DNA of 64,000 nucleotides from an uncultured Paracoccaceae bacterium (lineage in GTDB: Bacteria; Pseudomonadota; Alphaproteobacteria; Rhodobacterales; Rhodobacteraceae). Each line of letters opens with the position of its first letter. Position 1 is the first letter of the stretch. The notes under the pieces were generated by a model, which worked only from the letters and a program-made list of their open reading frames with translations, was not told where the DNA came from and did no database searches. Position numbers and translations under genes: made by a program. Shown here in pieces: positions 48,527-59,668 of the stretch. The stretch is from the NCBI GenBank assembly GCA_938005545.1, contig CALKXV010000008.1, positions 32,614 through 96,613 on the forward strand. Reading direction: 5' to 3'.

Positions 48527-49551
48527 CTGTTTTCTCCTGTTGAGACGAGCGCATTCGCCGCGCCCCCATGCCGGTCCGCGCGCGGTCGAACGCCGAACAT
48601 TTTATTGTAAACGTTGGAAAAGTGTCCCGCCGTCGAGAACCCTGTCGCCTCAGCAACATCCGCAACCGACATCGGCGTGTCACGGATCAAACGCCGCCCC
48701 ACATCCAGCCGCAACTCGCGGTAATAGGCCATCGCGCTTTGACCCAGACTGGTATCGAACAACCGGTTCAGATGGCGCGGCGTCACCCCTGCAACCAGCG
48801 CCAGTTGTGACAACGACAAAGGATCGCCCACATGATTTTTCATCACGTCAATCGCCTCGACCAAATGCGGCGAATAGCGCCCCAAACGACCGGGTAGCCC
48901 ACCCCGCTGCGGCGCCGTCGCGGCCCGAATGTCAGTGTGCAAAAACCAATCGCTGACCAGCCGGGCAAAGACGCTGCCGCATTGGCCTGAAATCAGCGCG
49001 TGCATCATATCCAAAGGCGCCGTTCCGCCACCACAGGTCACCCGGTCACGATCCATCACGAACAATCGCCGCTCGATCAACGTTTCGGGGTGCAATTCGG
49101 CCAAAGCTTCGGCGTGTTCCCAATGGACGGTCATGCGCCGCCCTTCCATCAAACCGGCACGTGCCAGAATGACCGACCCGCCTGAAACACCGCCAATGTG
49201 CACGCCGTCTTCGTCCAGTTTACGCAGCCAGGCAAAAACATCCGTATCCTCATAGGCAAAAGGATCACCCCCTGCCACGACCAACAGCAAATCCATGTCG
49301 GCGGCGTCACCGGGGTGCAAATTGCCCGCAATTCCGGCGGCGCCTGAGCTTGCGACCAAAGCCTCGGCGCCAAAATGAACCACATCATACAGCTTTCGCT
49401 TCGACAAAAGATTGGCCGCCCGCAAGGGTTCAACCGTGCAGGCATAAGACATCAGCGCAAAGCCGGGCACCACAAAAACACCCACACGATAGGGCTGGAA
49501 ATCTGAACCAATTTTGTCCATATTTTGTAACTTTAAGTCGTCTTTTGGCAT
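48523..49551 (-). CDS. GlxA-type AraC-family regulator (GATase1-like domain + AraC HTH), candidate sox regulator
   Basis: YRVGVFVVPGFALMSYACTVEPLRAANLLS; VTCGGGTAPLDMMHALIS; SLSQLALVAGVTPRHLNRLFDTSLGQSAMAYYRELRLDVGRRLI. Confidence 0.9.
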   Translation of the reverse strand: MPKDDLKLQNMDKIGSDFQPYRVGVFVVPGFALMSYACTVEPLRAANLLSKRKLYDVVHFGAEALVASSGAAGIAGNLHPGDAADMDLLLVVAGGDPFAYEDTDVFAWLRKLDEDGVHIGGVSGGSVILARAGLMEGRRMTVHWEHAEALAELHPETLIERRLFVMDRDRVTCGGGTAPLDMMHALISGQCGSVFARLVSDWFLHTDIRAATAPQRGGLPGRLGRYSPHLVEAIDVMKNHVGDPLSLSQLALVAGVTPRHLNRLFDTSLGQSAMAYYRELRLDVGRRLIRDTPMSVADVAEATGFSTAGHFSNVYNKMFGVRPRADRHGGAANALVSTGENR

Positions 49552-49609
49552 TTAAGGCTCGTGATACCCGCTTTATCATACAATACTGAACCAATCTGGC
49601 GGGAAAGCA

Positions 49610-50860
49610 ATGCGATATTCTGCGCTTAAAATCCTCACCCAAGGCCTGACCGGTAACAAGGGCTGGACGCCCGCGTGGCGTGAGCCCGACCCAAAAGCAG
49701 ACTATGACATCATCATCATCGGTGGCGGCGGACACGGGTTGGCCACGGCCTATTACCTCGCCAGGGAACATGGGCTTCGCAATATCGCCGTGCTTGAAAA
49801 GGGCTGGATCGGGTCGGGAAATGTCGGGCGCAACACGACGATCATCCGGTCGAACTATCTGCTCGAAGGCAATCAGCCGTTTTACGAGTTGTCGCTCAAA
49901 CTCTGGGAAGGCTTGGAACAGGATTTCAACTACAACGCCATGGTCAGCCAACGTGGTATCCTGAACCTGATCCACTCCGACGCGCAGCGCGACGCTTATG
50001 TTCGGCGCGGCAATGCCATGCGGCTTTCGGGTGCCGATGCCGTTATTCTCGGCCCCGAAGAAATCCGCAAGACATGCCCCTACCTCGACTTTGAAAACGC
50101 GCGCTTTCCAATCCAGGGCGCGATCTGGCAACCCCGCGGCGGCACCGTCCGCCACGACGCCGTGGCTTGGGGATACGCGCGTGGCGCAGACGAACGCGGT
50201 GTCGACATCATCCAGAACTGCGAAGTCACCGGCTTTCAGATGGACGGCGGCACTTGCGTCGGTGTCGAAACCTCGCGCGGTCCGATCCGCGCCAAGAAAG
50301 TCGCAATGTGTGTCGCCGGATCATCGTCACGCGTGGCCGAACAAGCCGGGATGCGCCTGCCTATCGAAAGCCACGTCTTGCAGGCCTTTGTCTCGGAGGG
50401 GCTGAAACCCACCCTGCCCGGCGTCATTACCTTTGGTGCAGGCCACTTCTATGTCAGCCAGTCCGACAAAGGCGGCCTTGTCTTCGGCGGCGATATCGAC
50501 GGCTACAACACCTATGCGCAACGCGGCAACCTGCCCGTGGTCGAAGACGTTTGCGAAGGCGGCATGGCGATCATGCCGATGATCGGACGCGCGCGCCTTT
50601 TGCGCATGTGGGGCGGTGTCATGGACATGTCGATGGACGGCTCGCCCTTCATCGACCAAACCCACATCGACGGGCTCTACTTCAACGGCGGCTGGTGTTA
50701 CGGCGGCTTCAAAGCCACCCCTGCCTCTGGCTTCTGCTACGCCCATTTGCTGGCCACCGGTAACCCGCACCCGGTCGCAACCGCTTACAAACTTGACCGC
50801 TTCCGCACAGGGGCAATGATCGACGAAAAGGGCGCGGGCAATAGCCCGAACCTGCATTAA
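49610..50860 (+). CDS. soxB: Sarcosine oxidase subunit beta
   Basis: MRYSALKILTQGLTGNKGWTPAWREPDPKADYDIIIIGGGGHGLATAYYLAREHGLRNIAVLEKGWIGSGNVGRNTTIIRSNY. Confidence 0.97.
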   Translation: MRYSALKILTQGLTGNKGWTPAWREPDPKADYDIIIIGGGGHGLATAYYLAREHGLRNIAVLEKGWIGSGNVGRNTTIIRSNYLLEGNQPFYELSLKLWEGLEQDFNYNAMVSQRGILNLIHSDAQRDAYVRRGNAMRLSGADAVILGPEEIRKTCPYLDFENARFPIQGAIWQPRGGTVRHDAVAWGYARGADERGVDIIQNCEVTGFQMDGGTCVGVETSRGPIRAKKVAMCVAGSSSRVAEQAGMRLPIESHVLQAFVSEGLKPTLPGVITFGAGHFYVSQSDKGGLVFGGDIDGYNTYAQRGNLPVVEDVCEGGMAIMPMIGRARLLRMWGGVMDMSMDGSPFIDQTHIDGLYFNGGWCYGGFKATPASGFCYAHLLATGNPHPVATAYKLDRFRTGAMIDEKGAGNSPNLH

Positions 50861-50872
50861 AGGTCCCGAATC

Positions 50873-51157
50873 ATGATCATAAATCATCCGCTTCTTGGCC
50901 CCCGCGACGCCGCAGAATTCACCGTTTTGGGTGACGCCAGCCTTTTGCACCGCCCCGACGGAATGACGGCCACGATGGACGACATGCACGACTATGCCTA
51001 CCTGCGCGACAACCCCGCAGGTCTCCACCGCGAGCTTTGGTACCACGAACAAGGCGACCGATCCTGGCTTGTCGTCACCCGCAACACGCTGACCCATGAC
51101 GTCGAAAACGTTGAACTCGCCCGCGATGTGGCTCGCACAGAAGGGCGCTCAAAATGA
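50873..51157 (+). CDS. soxD: Sarcosine oxidase subunit delta
   Basis: MIINHPLLGPRDAAEFTVLGDASLLHRP...DYAYLRDNPAGLHRELWYHEQGDRSWLVVTRNTLTHDV. Confidence 0.96.
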   Translation: MIINHPLLGPRDAAEFTVLGDASLLHRPDGMTATMDDMHDYAYLRDNPAGLHRELWYHEQGDRSWLVVTRNTLTHDVENVELARDVARTEGRSK

Positions 51158-54054
51158 CGCAACCGAACCGCTTGGATGGCGGCCAGATCGACCGCACCCG
51201 CAAGTTGAAATTCTCGTGGAACGGTACTTTCTATTCGGGCTACCACGGCGACACTTTGGCCTCGGCCCTGCTGGCCAACGGACAACGCCTGGTGGGTCGG
51301 TCGTTCAAATACCATCGCCCACGTGGTATCTTTTCAGCAGGCTCCGAAGAACCGAACGCGCTCGTCCAGCTTCGTACCGGTGCCGCCCAGGAACCCAACA
51401 CCCGCGCCACCACGATCGAACTCTTCGACGGCCTTAAAGCCACCAGTCAAAACCATCGCGGTTCGCTCGAATACGATCTTATGGCGGCAAACGATCTTCT
51501 ATCACCCTTCCTAAGCGCAGGTTTTTACTACAAAACCTTTATGTGGCCCAAAGCGTTCTGGGAGCAGTTCTACGAGCCCGTCATCCGCGCCTCCGCAGGC
51601 CTTGGCAGGCTGTCGATGGAACCCGACCCGGATGTCTATGACCACGGCTACCTCCACTGCGATCTTCTGATCATCGGCGCAGGCCCCGCCGGTTTAACCG
51701 CCGCCCTTACCGCCGCCCGCGCTGGCCTTCGCGTTATTCTGGCGGACGAAGACTTCACCCCTGGCGGACGCCTGAACGCGGAAACCTATGCCGTCGACGA
51801 CCAACCCGGAGCCACATGGGCCGCCGCCGTTACAGCAGAACTGCAAGCCATGGACAACGTCCGCCTCATGACCCGAACAACGGTCTATGGCGCATACGAC
51901 CACGGCGTTTACGGTGCCCTCGAACGCAAAACCGATCACCTGGCTAACGCAAACGGCAAACCCCGACAGGTGCTCTGGCGGCTTTATACCAAACGCGCGC
52001 TTCTGACCGCTGGATCAACAGAACGCAGCATTGCATTCGGCAACAACGACCGCCCCGGCGTCATGTTGGCAGGCGCCGTGCGCACTTACGTCAACCGTTT
52101 CGGCGTGGCCCCCGGCAAGAAAGTCGCCATCTTCACCAACAACGACGACGGGCTTCGCACAGCCGACGACCTCAGGGCAAAGGGCGTCGATATCACCAGA
52201 ATAATCGACGCCCGTCAGGGCGACAATGTGGTCAACACGGTCGGGCGGAAGGGTCTGCACACCGTTTATCTCAATGGCGGTCGTCACGTCGAAGCCGACT
52301 GTCTTGCCGTCTCGGGTGGCTGGTCGCCAAACGTTCACCTGACGTGCCACCACCGGGGGCGCCCCGTCTGGAACGAACAGATCGCGGGGTTCACACCGGG
52401 CAAAGACCTTCCCCCCGGCATGGTGGTCGCCGGTGCCGCCAACGGCGCCATGACACTTGCCGCCGCCATCAGACAAGCGCACGAAGCCGCCCAATCCATC
52501 GCCGCTGGCTTGGGCAAAACAGTGCGCGACACGGCCCCCAAAGCGTCGGACGAAACCTTCGACACCGCCCCTTTCTGGCACGTCGCCGAAAGCAAAACAC
52601 GCGCTTGGGTCGACTTGCAGAACGACGTCACAACCAAAGACATCAAGCAATCCCATCAGGAAGGCTTCCGCTCGGTCGAACACCTGAAACGCTACACAAC
52701 ACTTGGCATGGCCACCGACCAGGGCAAAACCGCCAACATTCTGGGCCTCGCCCTGATGGCCGAAGCGCAGGGCAAATCCATCCAGGACACCGGTACCACA
52801 ATCTTTCGCCCACCATACAACCCAGTCGCTATCGGAGCCTTCGCCGGTCGTGCGCGCGGCAAAGACTTTCGCCCGACGCGTCTGACACCATCGCACAGAT
52901 GGGCGGAAGAGAACGGAGCCGACTTTGTCGAAACCGGCATGTGGCTCCGCGCCCAATGGTTCAAACAACCGGGCGAAAAGGGTTGGCGCGATTCAGTTGA
53001 CCGCGAAGCAGCAATGGTGCGAAAATCTGTTGGCATCTGCGACGTAACGACATTGGGCAAGATCGATATCCAAGGGCGCGACGCCGCAGAATTCCTCAAC
53101 CGTATATACGCCAACGCCTTCCTGAAACTGCCGGTCGGCAAGGTCCGCTATGGGTTGATGCTGCGCGAAGATGGCATCTGCTATGACGACGGCACAACCG
53201 CACGATTGGCCGAAAACCACTTTGTCATGACAACGACAACCGCCAACGCGGTCACCGTTTTCCGCAATATGGAATTCGCCCGCCAATGCCTTTGGCCCGA
53301 CCTTGACGTGCACCTTATCTCCACCACCGACGCATGGGCCCAATTCGGCGTTGCCGGGCCGAACGCGCGCGCGTTGCTGTCCAAGGTGGTCGATGATCTC
53401 GATCTGTCGAACGACGCCTTTCCCTTCATGGCCTGTACGGATTGCACGGTCTTCGGCGGCACGCCCGCGCGCCTTTTCCGGATCTCCTTCTCGGGCGAGT
53501 TGGCTTATGAAGTCGCTGTCCCTGCCCGTTATGGTGACGCCATGATCCGCGCCTTGATGGAGGTCGGGCAGGAATTCGACGCAGTACCCTACGGCACCGA
53601 AGCTCTCGGCGTTCTTCGCATCGAAAAAGGCCACGCCGCCGGCAATGAATTGAACGGCCAGACCACCGCTCAAATGCTTGGCCTCGGCGGTATGGTGTCA
53701 AAGAAGAAAGATAGCATCGGCTCGAAACTTTCAGAACGACCTGCCCTGAACGGCGACGACGACATGCGCCTTGTCGGTTTCAAACCGGTCGACAAAACCA
53801 TCGGGTTGACCGCAGGCGCACACTTTCTGAGCCCCGGCGATCCCGAAGACATGGCCCACGATCAGGGCTGGATGACCTCTGTGGCATACTCGCCCGAACT
53901 CGGCCATTCCATCGGCCTTGGCTATCTGAAACGCGGCCAAGACAGACTGGGCGAACAAATCCGCTCCTACTCCCCCGTGCGCGGCGGCAATACAATGGTC
54001 GAGGTTTGCTCGCCTCACCACATCGATCCGGAAGGACACCGTCAACGTGGCTAA
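51154..54054 (+). CDS. soxA: Sarcosine oxidase subunit alpha
   Basis: FSWNGTFYSGYHGDTLASALLANGQRLVGRSFKYHRPRGIFSAGSEEPNALVQL; C-terminal GCV_T-like region. Confidence 0.97.
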   Translation: MTQPNRLDGGQIDRTRKLKFSWNGTFYSGYHGDTLASALLANGQRLVGRSFKYHRPRGIFSAGSEEPNALVQLRTGAAQEPNTRATTIELFDGLKATSQNHRGSLEYDLMAANDLLSPFLSAGFYYKTFMWPKAFWEQFYEPVIRASAGLGRLSMEPDPDVYDHGYLHCDLLIIGAGPAGLTAALTAARAGLRVILADEDFTPGGRLNAETYAVDDQPGATWAAAVTAELQAMDNVRLMTRTTVYGAYDHGVYGALERKTDHLANANGKPRQVLWRLYTKRALLTAGSTERSIAFGNNDRPGVMLAGAVRTYVNRFGVAPGKKVAIFTNNDDGLRTADDLRAKGVDITRIIDARQGDNVVNTVGRKGLHTVYLNGGRHVEADCLAVSGGWSPNVHLTCHHRGRPVWNEQIAGFTPGKDLPPGMVVAGAANGAMTLAAAIRQAHEAAQSIAAGLGKTVRDTAPKASDETFDTAPFWHVAESKTRAWVDLQNDVTTKDIKQSHQEGFRSVEHLKRYTTLGMATDQGKTANILGLALMAEAQGKSIQDTGTTIFRPPYNPVAIGAFAGRARGKDFRPTRLTPSHRWAEENGADFVETGMWLRAQWFKQPGEKGWRDSVDREAAMVRKSVGICDVTTLGKIDIQGRDAAEFLNRIYANAFLKLPVGKVRYGLMLREDGICYDDGTTARLAENHFVMTTTTANAVTVFRNMEFARQCLWPDLDVHLISTTDAWAQFGVAGPNARALLSKVVDDLDLSNDAFPFMACTDCTVFGGTPARLFRISFSGELAYEVAVPARYGDAMIRALMEVGQEFDAVPYGTEALGVLRIEKGHAAGNELNGQTTAQMLGLGGMVSKKKDSIGSKLSERPALNGDDDMRLVGFKPVDKTIGLTAGAHFLSPGDPEDMAHDQGWMTSVAYSPELGHSIGLGYLKRGQDRLGEQIRSYSPVRGGNTMVEVCSPHHIDPEGHRQRG

Positions 54055-54604
54055 TCTCACTCTCACAGCGTCACCAGCTTTAGGCGGCATAGAATTGGAA
54101 ATCGGCCAGAACCGCATCGCCGAACGGTCGGATTTGGCCATCGTGTCGATCGCGACGCCTTTGGGTGGCAAAGACATTCTGGCGAAGACACTCAACACCG
54201 GCTGGTCCCTGACCATGCCTGATCCCATCATGTCGACGGTCGAAGGAAACACGCGCGCAATCCGCACCAGCCCTGATCAAATCCTTCTGATTTTTCCTCA
54301 CGGCACACCGGATGCAAATGCCACCGTTCAGAAGAAACTCAACGGCACCGGATACACAACCGACCAAACCGACGCTTGGGTGATCCTGGAAATTTCCGGG
54401 CCCGACACATTGAAAGCGCTCGAACGTCTCTGCCTGCTTGACACGGCCACGTTTGAAATTGGCCAATCGGCCCGCACAATGATGGAGCATATGGGCGCGC
54501 TCATCATCCGTCTTGAAGACGACCGCTTCATGTTGATGTCGGCAAGTTCCTCAGCCGGGTCATTCCTCCACGCCGTCGAAACGTCCTATAATTACGTGTC
54601 GTAA
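54047..54604 (+). CDS. soxG: Sarcosine oxidase subunit gamma
   Basis: Position in soxBDAG; QTDAWVILEISGPDTLKALERLCLLDTATFEIGQSARTMMEHMGALIIR. Confidence 0.93.
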   Translation: MANLTLTASPALGGIELEIGQNRIAERSDLAIVSIATPLGGKDILAKTLNTGWSLTMPDPIMSTVEGNTRAIRTSPDQILLIFPHGTPDANATVQKKLNGTGYTTDQTDAWVILEISGPDTLKALERLCLLDTATFEIGQSARTMMEHMGALIIRLEDDRFMLMSASSSAGSFLHAVETSYNYVS

Positions 54605-54630
54605 GGTCTTTCGAACAAACCCGCAGAAAA

Positions 54631-54664
54631 AAAGCGCGCCCTCGAAAGGACGCGCTTTCTTTTC
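54631..54664. terminator. Bidirectional terminator between soxG and fhs (convergent)
   Basis: aaagcgcgccct-cgaa-aggacgcgctttctttt with A-run 5 prime and T-run 3 prime. Confidence 0.8.
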
Positions 54665-54680
54665 AGGTCGCCGCATAGGT

Positions 54681-56348
54681 TTAAAACAACCCTTCGATCT
54701 CGCCGGCATCATTCAAGTGAATGTTCTCAGCCGCAGGTTTGCGCGGCAATCCCGGCATCGTCATGATCTCACCACAGACCACCACCACAAATCCGGCGCC
54801 CGCCGACAAGCGCACTTCGCGGATCGGCAAGGAATGCCCCGTCGGCGCGCCACGTTCATTCGGATCCGTGGTGAACGAATATTGCGTCTTGGCCATACAA
54901 ACCGGCAAATCGCCATACCCCTGATCTTCCCAGGTCTTCAACTGGTCGAGGATTTTCTTATCCGCAATCACGTCTTCGGCGCGATAAACCTCTTTGGCCA
55001 CCGTCTCGATTTTGTCCATCAAGGACATCGCATCGGGGTAAAGCGGCGCGTATTTCGACGGCTTGCTGTCGATAATATCGACGACCTTCCGCGCCAAATC
55101 CGCAGACCCGGCCGAACCATCCGCCCAATGCCTGGACACCACCGCCTCAGCACCCTGAGACGCGACGTAATCCAAAACCGCCTGCACTTCTGCATCGGTG
55201 TCCTTGACGAAATGGTTAACGGCGATGACAGCTGGCACGCCGAACTTCTGGATGTTCTCGATATGCCGCCCAAGGTTCGCACAGCCGGTTTTCACCGCTT
55301 CAACGTTCTCGGCATCCAGATCGCCCTTGGCAACGCCGCCATTCATTTTCATCGCCCGAATGGTTGCAACAATCACAACCGCCGCCGGGGTCAAACCGGC
55401 TTTGCGGCACTTGATGTTGAGGAATTTCTCTGCCCCCAAATCCGCGCCAAAGCCCGCCTCGGTCACAACATAATCCGCCAGTTTCAAAGCGGTCGTCGTT
55501 GCAATCACCGAGTTACAGCCGTGTGCAATGTTTGCAAAAGGTCCGCCGTGTACGAAGGCCGGGTTGTTCTCCAGCGTCTGGACAAGGTTCGGCTGCATCG
55601 CATCTTTCAGCAATACCGTCATCGCGCCATCGGCCTTGATGTCACGGGCAAATACCGGCGACCGATCCCGGCGGTAAGCAACGATCATATCGCCAAGCCG
55701 CTTTTGCAAATCCTTCAGATCTTTCGCAAGACAAAGGATCGCCATCACTTCGGACGCCACCGTTATGTCGAACCCACCTTCGCGCGGGAAACCATTCGAA
55801 ACACCGCCCAATGACAAAGCGACCTGACGCAAGGCGCGGTCGTTCATGTCGACAACCCGACGCCAAGCGACACGGCGCAGGTCAATTTCCAGCTCGTTGC
55901 CCCAATAAATGTGATTGTCAATCATGGCCGACAACAGCGAATGCGCCGAAGTAATGGCATGGAAATCACCGGTGAAATGAAGGTTCATATCCTCCATCGG
56001 CACAACTTGCGCGTAACCGCCGCCAGCGGCACCACCTTTCATGCCAAAATTTGGCCCTAGCGAGGCTTCGCGAATACAAATCATCGCGTTTTTGCCAATG
56101 GCGTTCAGACCATCACCCAAACCAACCGTCGTTGTTGTTTTTCCTTCGCCAGCGGGTGTAGGATTTACGGCCGTCACAAGGATCAGTTTGCCATCCTCAT
56201 TACCTTGCACTGAGTTGATAAACGACTGACTTACCTTGGCTTTATCATGGCCATAGGGAAGAAGATGTTCGCTTGGAATACCAAGTTTGTCACCCACCTC
56301 CATGATCGGTTTCTTCTTGGCGGCACGTGCAATCTCGATGTCGGACAT
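54681..56348 (-). CDS. fhs: Formate--tetrahydrofolate ligase
   Basis: [40 protein letters not shown]...[26 protein letters not shown]. Confidence 0.97.
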   Translation of the reverse strand: MSDIEIARAAKKKPIMEVGDKLGIPSEHLLPYGHDKAKVSQSFINSVQGNEDGKLILVTAVNPTPAGEGKTTTTVGLGDGLNAIGKNAMICIREASLGPNFGMKGGAAGGGYAQVVPMEDMNLHFTGDFHAITSAHSLLSAMIDNHIYWGNELEIDLRRVAWRRVVDMNDRALRQVALSLGGVSNGFPREGGFDITVASEVMAILCLAKDLKDLQKRLGDMIVAYRRDRSPVFARDIKADGAMTVLLKDAMQPNLVQTLENNPAFVHGGPFANIAHGCNSVIATTTALKLADYVVTEAGFGADLGAEKFLNIKCRKAGLTPAAVVIVATIRAMKMNGGVAKGDLDAENVEAVKTGCANLGRHIENIQKFGVPAVIAVNHFVKDTDAEVQAVLDYVASQGAEAVVSRHWADGSAGSADLARKVVDIIDSKPSKYAPLYPDAMSLMDKIETVAKEVYRAEDVIADKKILDQLKTWEDQGYGDLPVCMAKTQYSFTTDPNERGAPTGHSLPIREVRLSAGAGFVVVVCGEIMTMPGLPRKPAAENIHLNDAGEIEGLF

Positions 56349-56472
56349 GGTCATTTTCCCACTTGGTGTTCTGTTATACAAATCTTACTCGAAACGAAGC
56401 CGTTAAACGCATAAAAAACGTCAATTGGCAGGCTATTTTCGACCAATCAAAAACCCAAATTGATCGTGAATG

Positions 56473-59226
56473 TCATTCCGCTGCCAATGCTTCAGCTTTT
56501 TCGACCCGGACTGCCGAAAATTTGAATTCCGGAATCTTTCCGTAAGGATCCAAAGACGGATTGGTCAGGATATTGGCCGCCGCTTCAACATAGGCGAACG
56601 GCACAAAGACATTCCGTTCAGCAACCGCGCGATCGGCGCGCGCCATGATCGAAATCGTCCCGCGCCGTGTCGTCAACCGCACATATTCGCCAGCCTTCAC
56701 TCCCAACTCGCGTAGCGTTTTGGGATGCAGCGAACAGTTCGCTTCCGGCTCCATCGCATCCAAAACCGACGCGCGCCGCGTCATAGATCCAGTGTGCCAG
56801 TGTTCCAACTGACGCCCGGTGATCATCACGAACGGATACTCATCGTCGGGGACTTCATCGGGTGGAATGACATTGGCGGGCGTAAAGCGCGCACGCCCAT
56901 CAGGGCGCGGAAACCCATCACCAAAGACAATCGGCTGGCCCGGATCATCTGGCGTCAGGGACGGATAGGTGACTGCACTTACCGCCTCCAACCGATCCCA
57001 CGTGATGTTGTCCAACGATCCCATGTTCAACTTCATCTCGGCGAAAATCTCGCGCGGATGGGTGTATGTCCAATCCAGTCCAAGCCGTTTTGCCAGCTCA
57101 ACTTCGATCCACCAATCTTCCTTCGCATCGCCCGGCGGCGGCGTCACAGGACGGCCCATCTGAACCTGCCGATTGGTATTCGTCACAGTCCCGGTCTTTT
57201 CAGCCCAGGCCGATGACGGCAGGATCACATCCGCATAATTCGCCGTTTCCGTTAAGAAAATATCCTGAACCACCAAGTGGTCCAACTTGGCCAAAGCGGC
57301 CCGCGCATGGTCGGCATCCGGGTCCGACATCGCGGGATTTTCGCCCAGAATATACATGCCCTTGATGTCGCCGTCGTGGATCGCGCCCATAATCTCGACG
57401 ACCGTCAGACCTTTCTCGGCCGAGAAATCTTCCGTGCCCCAAACATCCGTAAAGGCCGAACGCACACCGTCATCCGCCACCGATTGATAGTCTGGCAGAA
57501 ACATCGGGATCAGCCCGGCATCCGACGCGCCTTGTACATTGTTCTGCCCCCGAAGCGGATGCAGCCCGGCACCGGGACGACCCACTTGACCACACATCAG
57601 CGCCAGCGAAATCAAACACCGCGAATTATCCGTGCCGTGAATATGCTGCGAAATGCCCATGCCCCAAAAGATCATGCCCGCCTTGGCACCGGCAAAGACC
57701 TGCGCCACATCGCGCAGAACATCAGCTTCGATCCCGCAAATCTCGGACATCTTTTCAGGCGGGAAGCCTTTCAGATGGTCCTTCATTGCATCCCAGTTTT
57801 CGGTGTAGGCCTCGATGTATTGCTGGTCGTACAGCCCTTCTTCGACGATCACATGCATGATCGCGTTCAGCATTGACACATCCGCACCGGGCTTGAACTG
57901 CAACATGTGCGAGGCGTGACGTTTCAGCCCCTGACCGCGCGGATCCATCACGATAAGCTTGCCGCCGCGCTTGGTGAACTGCTTGAAATAGGTCGCCGCA
58001 ACGGGATGGTTTTCCGTCGGGTTCGCACCAATCACAATCGCCACATCGGCGTTTTCAATTTCGTTGAACGTCGCCGTCACAGCCCCCGATCCAACGTTCT
58101 CCATCAAGGCGGCAACCGACGACGCGTGGCACAACCGTGTGCAGTGATCAACGTTGTTGTGCCCAAATCCCTGACGGATAAGCTTTTGAAAAAGATAGGC
58201 TTCTTCGTTCGAACATTTGGCCGATCCAAAGCCCGCAATCTCGGTTCCACGGCCCTTCAAGCCCGCAGCTGCAAAGTCCAACGCCTCGTCCCAGGTCGCT
58301 TCGCGAAAGTGCGTGTGAATGTTGCCGGGATCCACGTTCAGGCCTTTGGCGGGCGCATCGTCACGCCGGATCAAGGGCTTCGTCAAGCGGTGCGGATGGT
58401 CGATATAGTCGAACCCAAACCGCCCCTTCACGCACAACCGGCTTTCGTTCGCAGGGCCTTCGATGCCGTCGACGTAAAGGATTTTGTCGTCCTTCACTTT
58501 GAACGACAACTGACACCCAACACCGCAATAAGGGCACACCGATTTGACCTCGCGGTCATAATCCTTGGTGTCGCCGTCCACCGTTGCGGGCAACAATGCC
58601 CCCGTCGGGCAGGCCTGCACGCATTCGCCGCAAGCCACGCAAGACGACGCCCCCAGGTCATCGCCCTGATCGAACACGATTTCCGCATCGCGGCCCCGGC
58701 CCGACATGCCGATCACATCGTTCACCTGAACTTCGCGGCAAGCCCGCACACATAGATTACAGTGAATGCAGGCGTCCAAATTCACCTTCATCGCCACTTG
58801 GCTGTCGTCCAGCAACGGAACGCGGTCGGGTTCAACAGGTGGAAAACGGCTGCCATCGACACCGTTGGCCTCAACCATATCCCAGAAATGGGATGACACA
58901 TCATGGGCCTTGTAGGGCTGGTCGGCGGCTAAAAGTTCAACCACCAATTTCCGCGATTTTTCAGCACGTTCCGTGTCGGTCTTTACAACCATGCCGTCCG
59001 CAACTGGCCGGATGCACGACGCGATCAACGTCCGTTCGCCCTCGACTTCCACCATGCAAGCCCGGCAATTGCCGTCGGGTCGATACCCTGTCGCGGGTTT
59101 GTGGCAAAGGTGCGGGATCACCAGACCCCGCCCATGCGCCGCTTCCCAGATCGTTGTGCCTTCGGGAACAGTTACGTCTGTTCCGTCCAGCGAAAAGGTA
59201 ATCGAAGTCTCGACGACGTCTTTCAT
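56473..59226 (-). CDS. Formate dehydrogenase alpha subunit (Mo/W-bisMGD, NAD-linked type)
   Basis: N-terminal 2Fe-2S, bacterial-type 4Fe-4S CIHCNLCVRACREVQ / CVACGECVQACPTGA; CPYCGVGCQLSFKVKDD; HCTRLCHASSVAALMENVGSGAVT. Confidence 0.95.
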   Translation of the reverse strand: MKDVVETSITFSLDGTDVTVPEGTTIWEAAHGRGLVIPHLCHKPATGYRPDGNCRACMVEVEGERTLIASCIRPVADGMVVKTDTERAEKSRKLVVELLAADQPYKAHDVSSHFWDMVEANGVDGSRFPPVEPDRVPLLDDSQVAMKVNLDACIHCNLCVRACREVQVNDVIGMSGRGRDAEIVFDQGDDLGASSCVACGECVQACPTGALLPATVDGDTKDYDREVKSVCPYCGVGCQLSFKVKDDKILYVDGIEGPANESRLCVKGRFGFDYIDHPHRLTKPLIRRDDAPAKGLNVDPGNIHTHFREATWDEALDFAAAGLKGRGTEIAGFGSAKCSNEEAYLFQKLIRQGFGHNNVDHCTRLCHASSVAALMENVGSGAVTATFNEIENADVAIVIGANPTENHPVAATYFKQFTKRGGKLIVMDPRGQGLKRHASHMLQFKPGADVSMLNAIMHVIVEEGLYDQQYIEAYTENWDAMKDHLKGFPPEKMSEICGIEADVLRDVAQVFAGAKAGMIFWGMGISQHIHGTDNSRCLISLALMCGQVGRPGAGLHPLRGQNNVQGASDAGLIPMFLPDYQSVADDGVRSAFTDVWGTEDFSAEKGLTVVEIMGAIHDGDIKGMYILGENPAMSDPDADHARAALAKLDHLVVQDIFLTETANYADVILPSSAWAEKTGTVTNTNRQVQMGRPVTPPPGDAKEDWWIEVELAKRLGLDWTYTHPREIFAEMKLNMGSLDNITWDRLEAVSAVTYPSLTPDDPGQPIVFGDGFPRPDGRARFTPANVIPPDEVPDDEYPFVMITGRQLEHWHTGSMTRRASVLDAMEPEANCSLHPKTLRELGVKAGEYVRLTTRRGTISIMARADRAVAERNVFVPFAYVEAAANILTNPSLDPYGKIPEFKFSAVRVEKAEALAAE

Positions 59227-59227
59227 T

Positions 59228-59668
59228 CTAGCTCCCTAAGGCTTTCTCGATTGCCTCAAAACAGGCGGGTCCAAAGTGCTCATCACCATCGGCCATCTTG
59301 CAAGGCTCGATGGCAGCACAGAAGGATGCGAAACCGGCGTCATCCAACTCAAGTTGCGATTGGTATCCGGCGGCCAGAACGCTGGCCTCAGCCGACATCA
59401 TTTCAATGGTGCGCGTTGAGATTGGTGAGGTTTCGGAACATTGCGCGCCTTCCAAAGCACCGGCCAATGCGCCTTTTTCGGCTGTCGTGTCCGCGCCGCA
59501 GGCATGTCGGATCGCGGCCACGCCCAAAGTGTCGCCAAAACCATCAAGCGGGTTTGCACCTTCGCTTACTTTGGCATCTTCGGGCACATCACCCACATAG
59601 CAATGGGCATATTCAGCGCCCAAGACGGGCAACGGTAGTAGCAGAAAAGCAGCAATAAAAAGACGCAT
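59228..59668 (-). CDS. Exported hypothetical protein embedded in fdh operon
   Basis: Signal peptide MRLFIAAFLLLPLPVLGA; ATG overlaps the upstream TAA (TAATG). Confidence 0.85.
   Translation of the reverse strand: MRLFIAAFLLLPLPVLGAEYAHCYVGDVPEDAKVSEGANPLDGFGDTLGVAAIRHACGADTTAEKGALAGALEGAQCSETSPISTRTIEMMSAEASVLAAGYQSQLELDDAGFASFCAAIEPCKMADGDEHFGPACFEAIEKALGS

Noticed and set aside
52015-52968. 317-aa minus-strand ORF inside soxA
   Set aside because: Shadow ORF; soxA is unambiguous on the other strand.
54717-55814. 365-aa plus-strand ORF opposite fhs
   Set aside because: Antisense shadow ORF of a highly conserved gene.
57907-58755. 282-aa plus-strand ORF inside the FDH alpha gene
   Set aside because: Shadow ORF with no domain signature.
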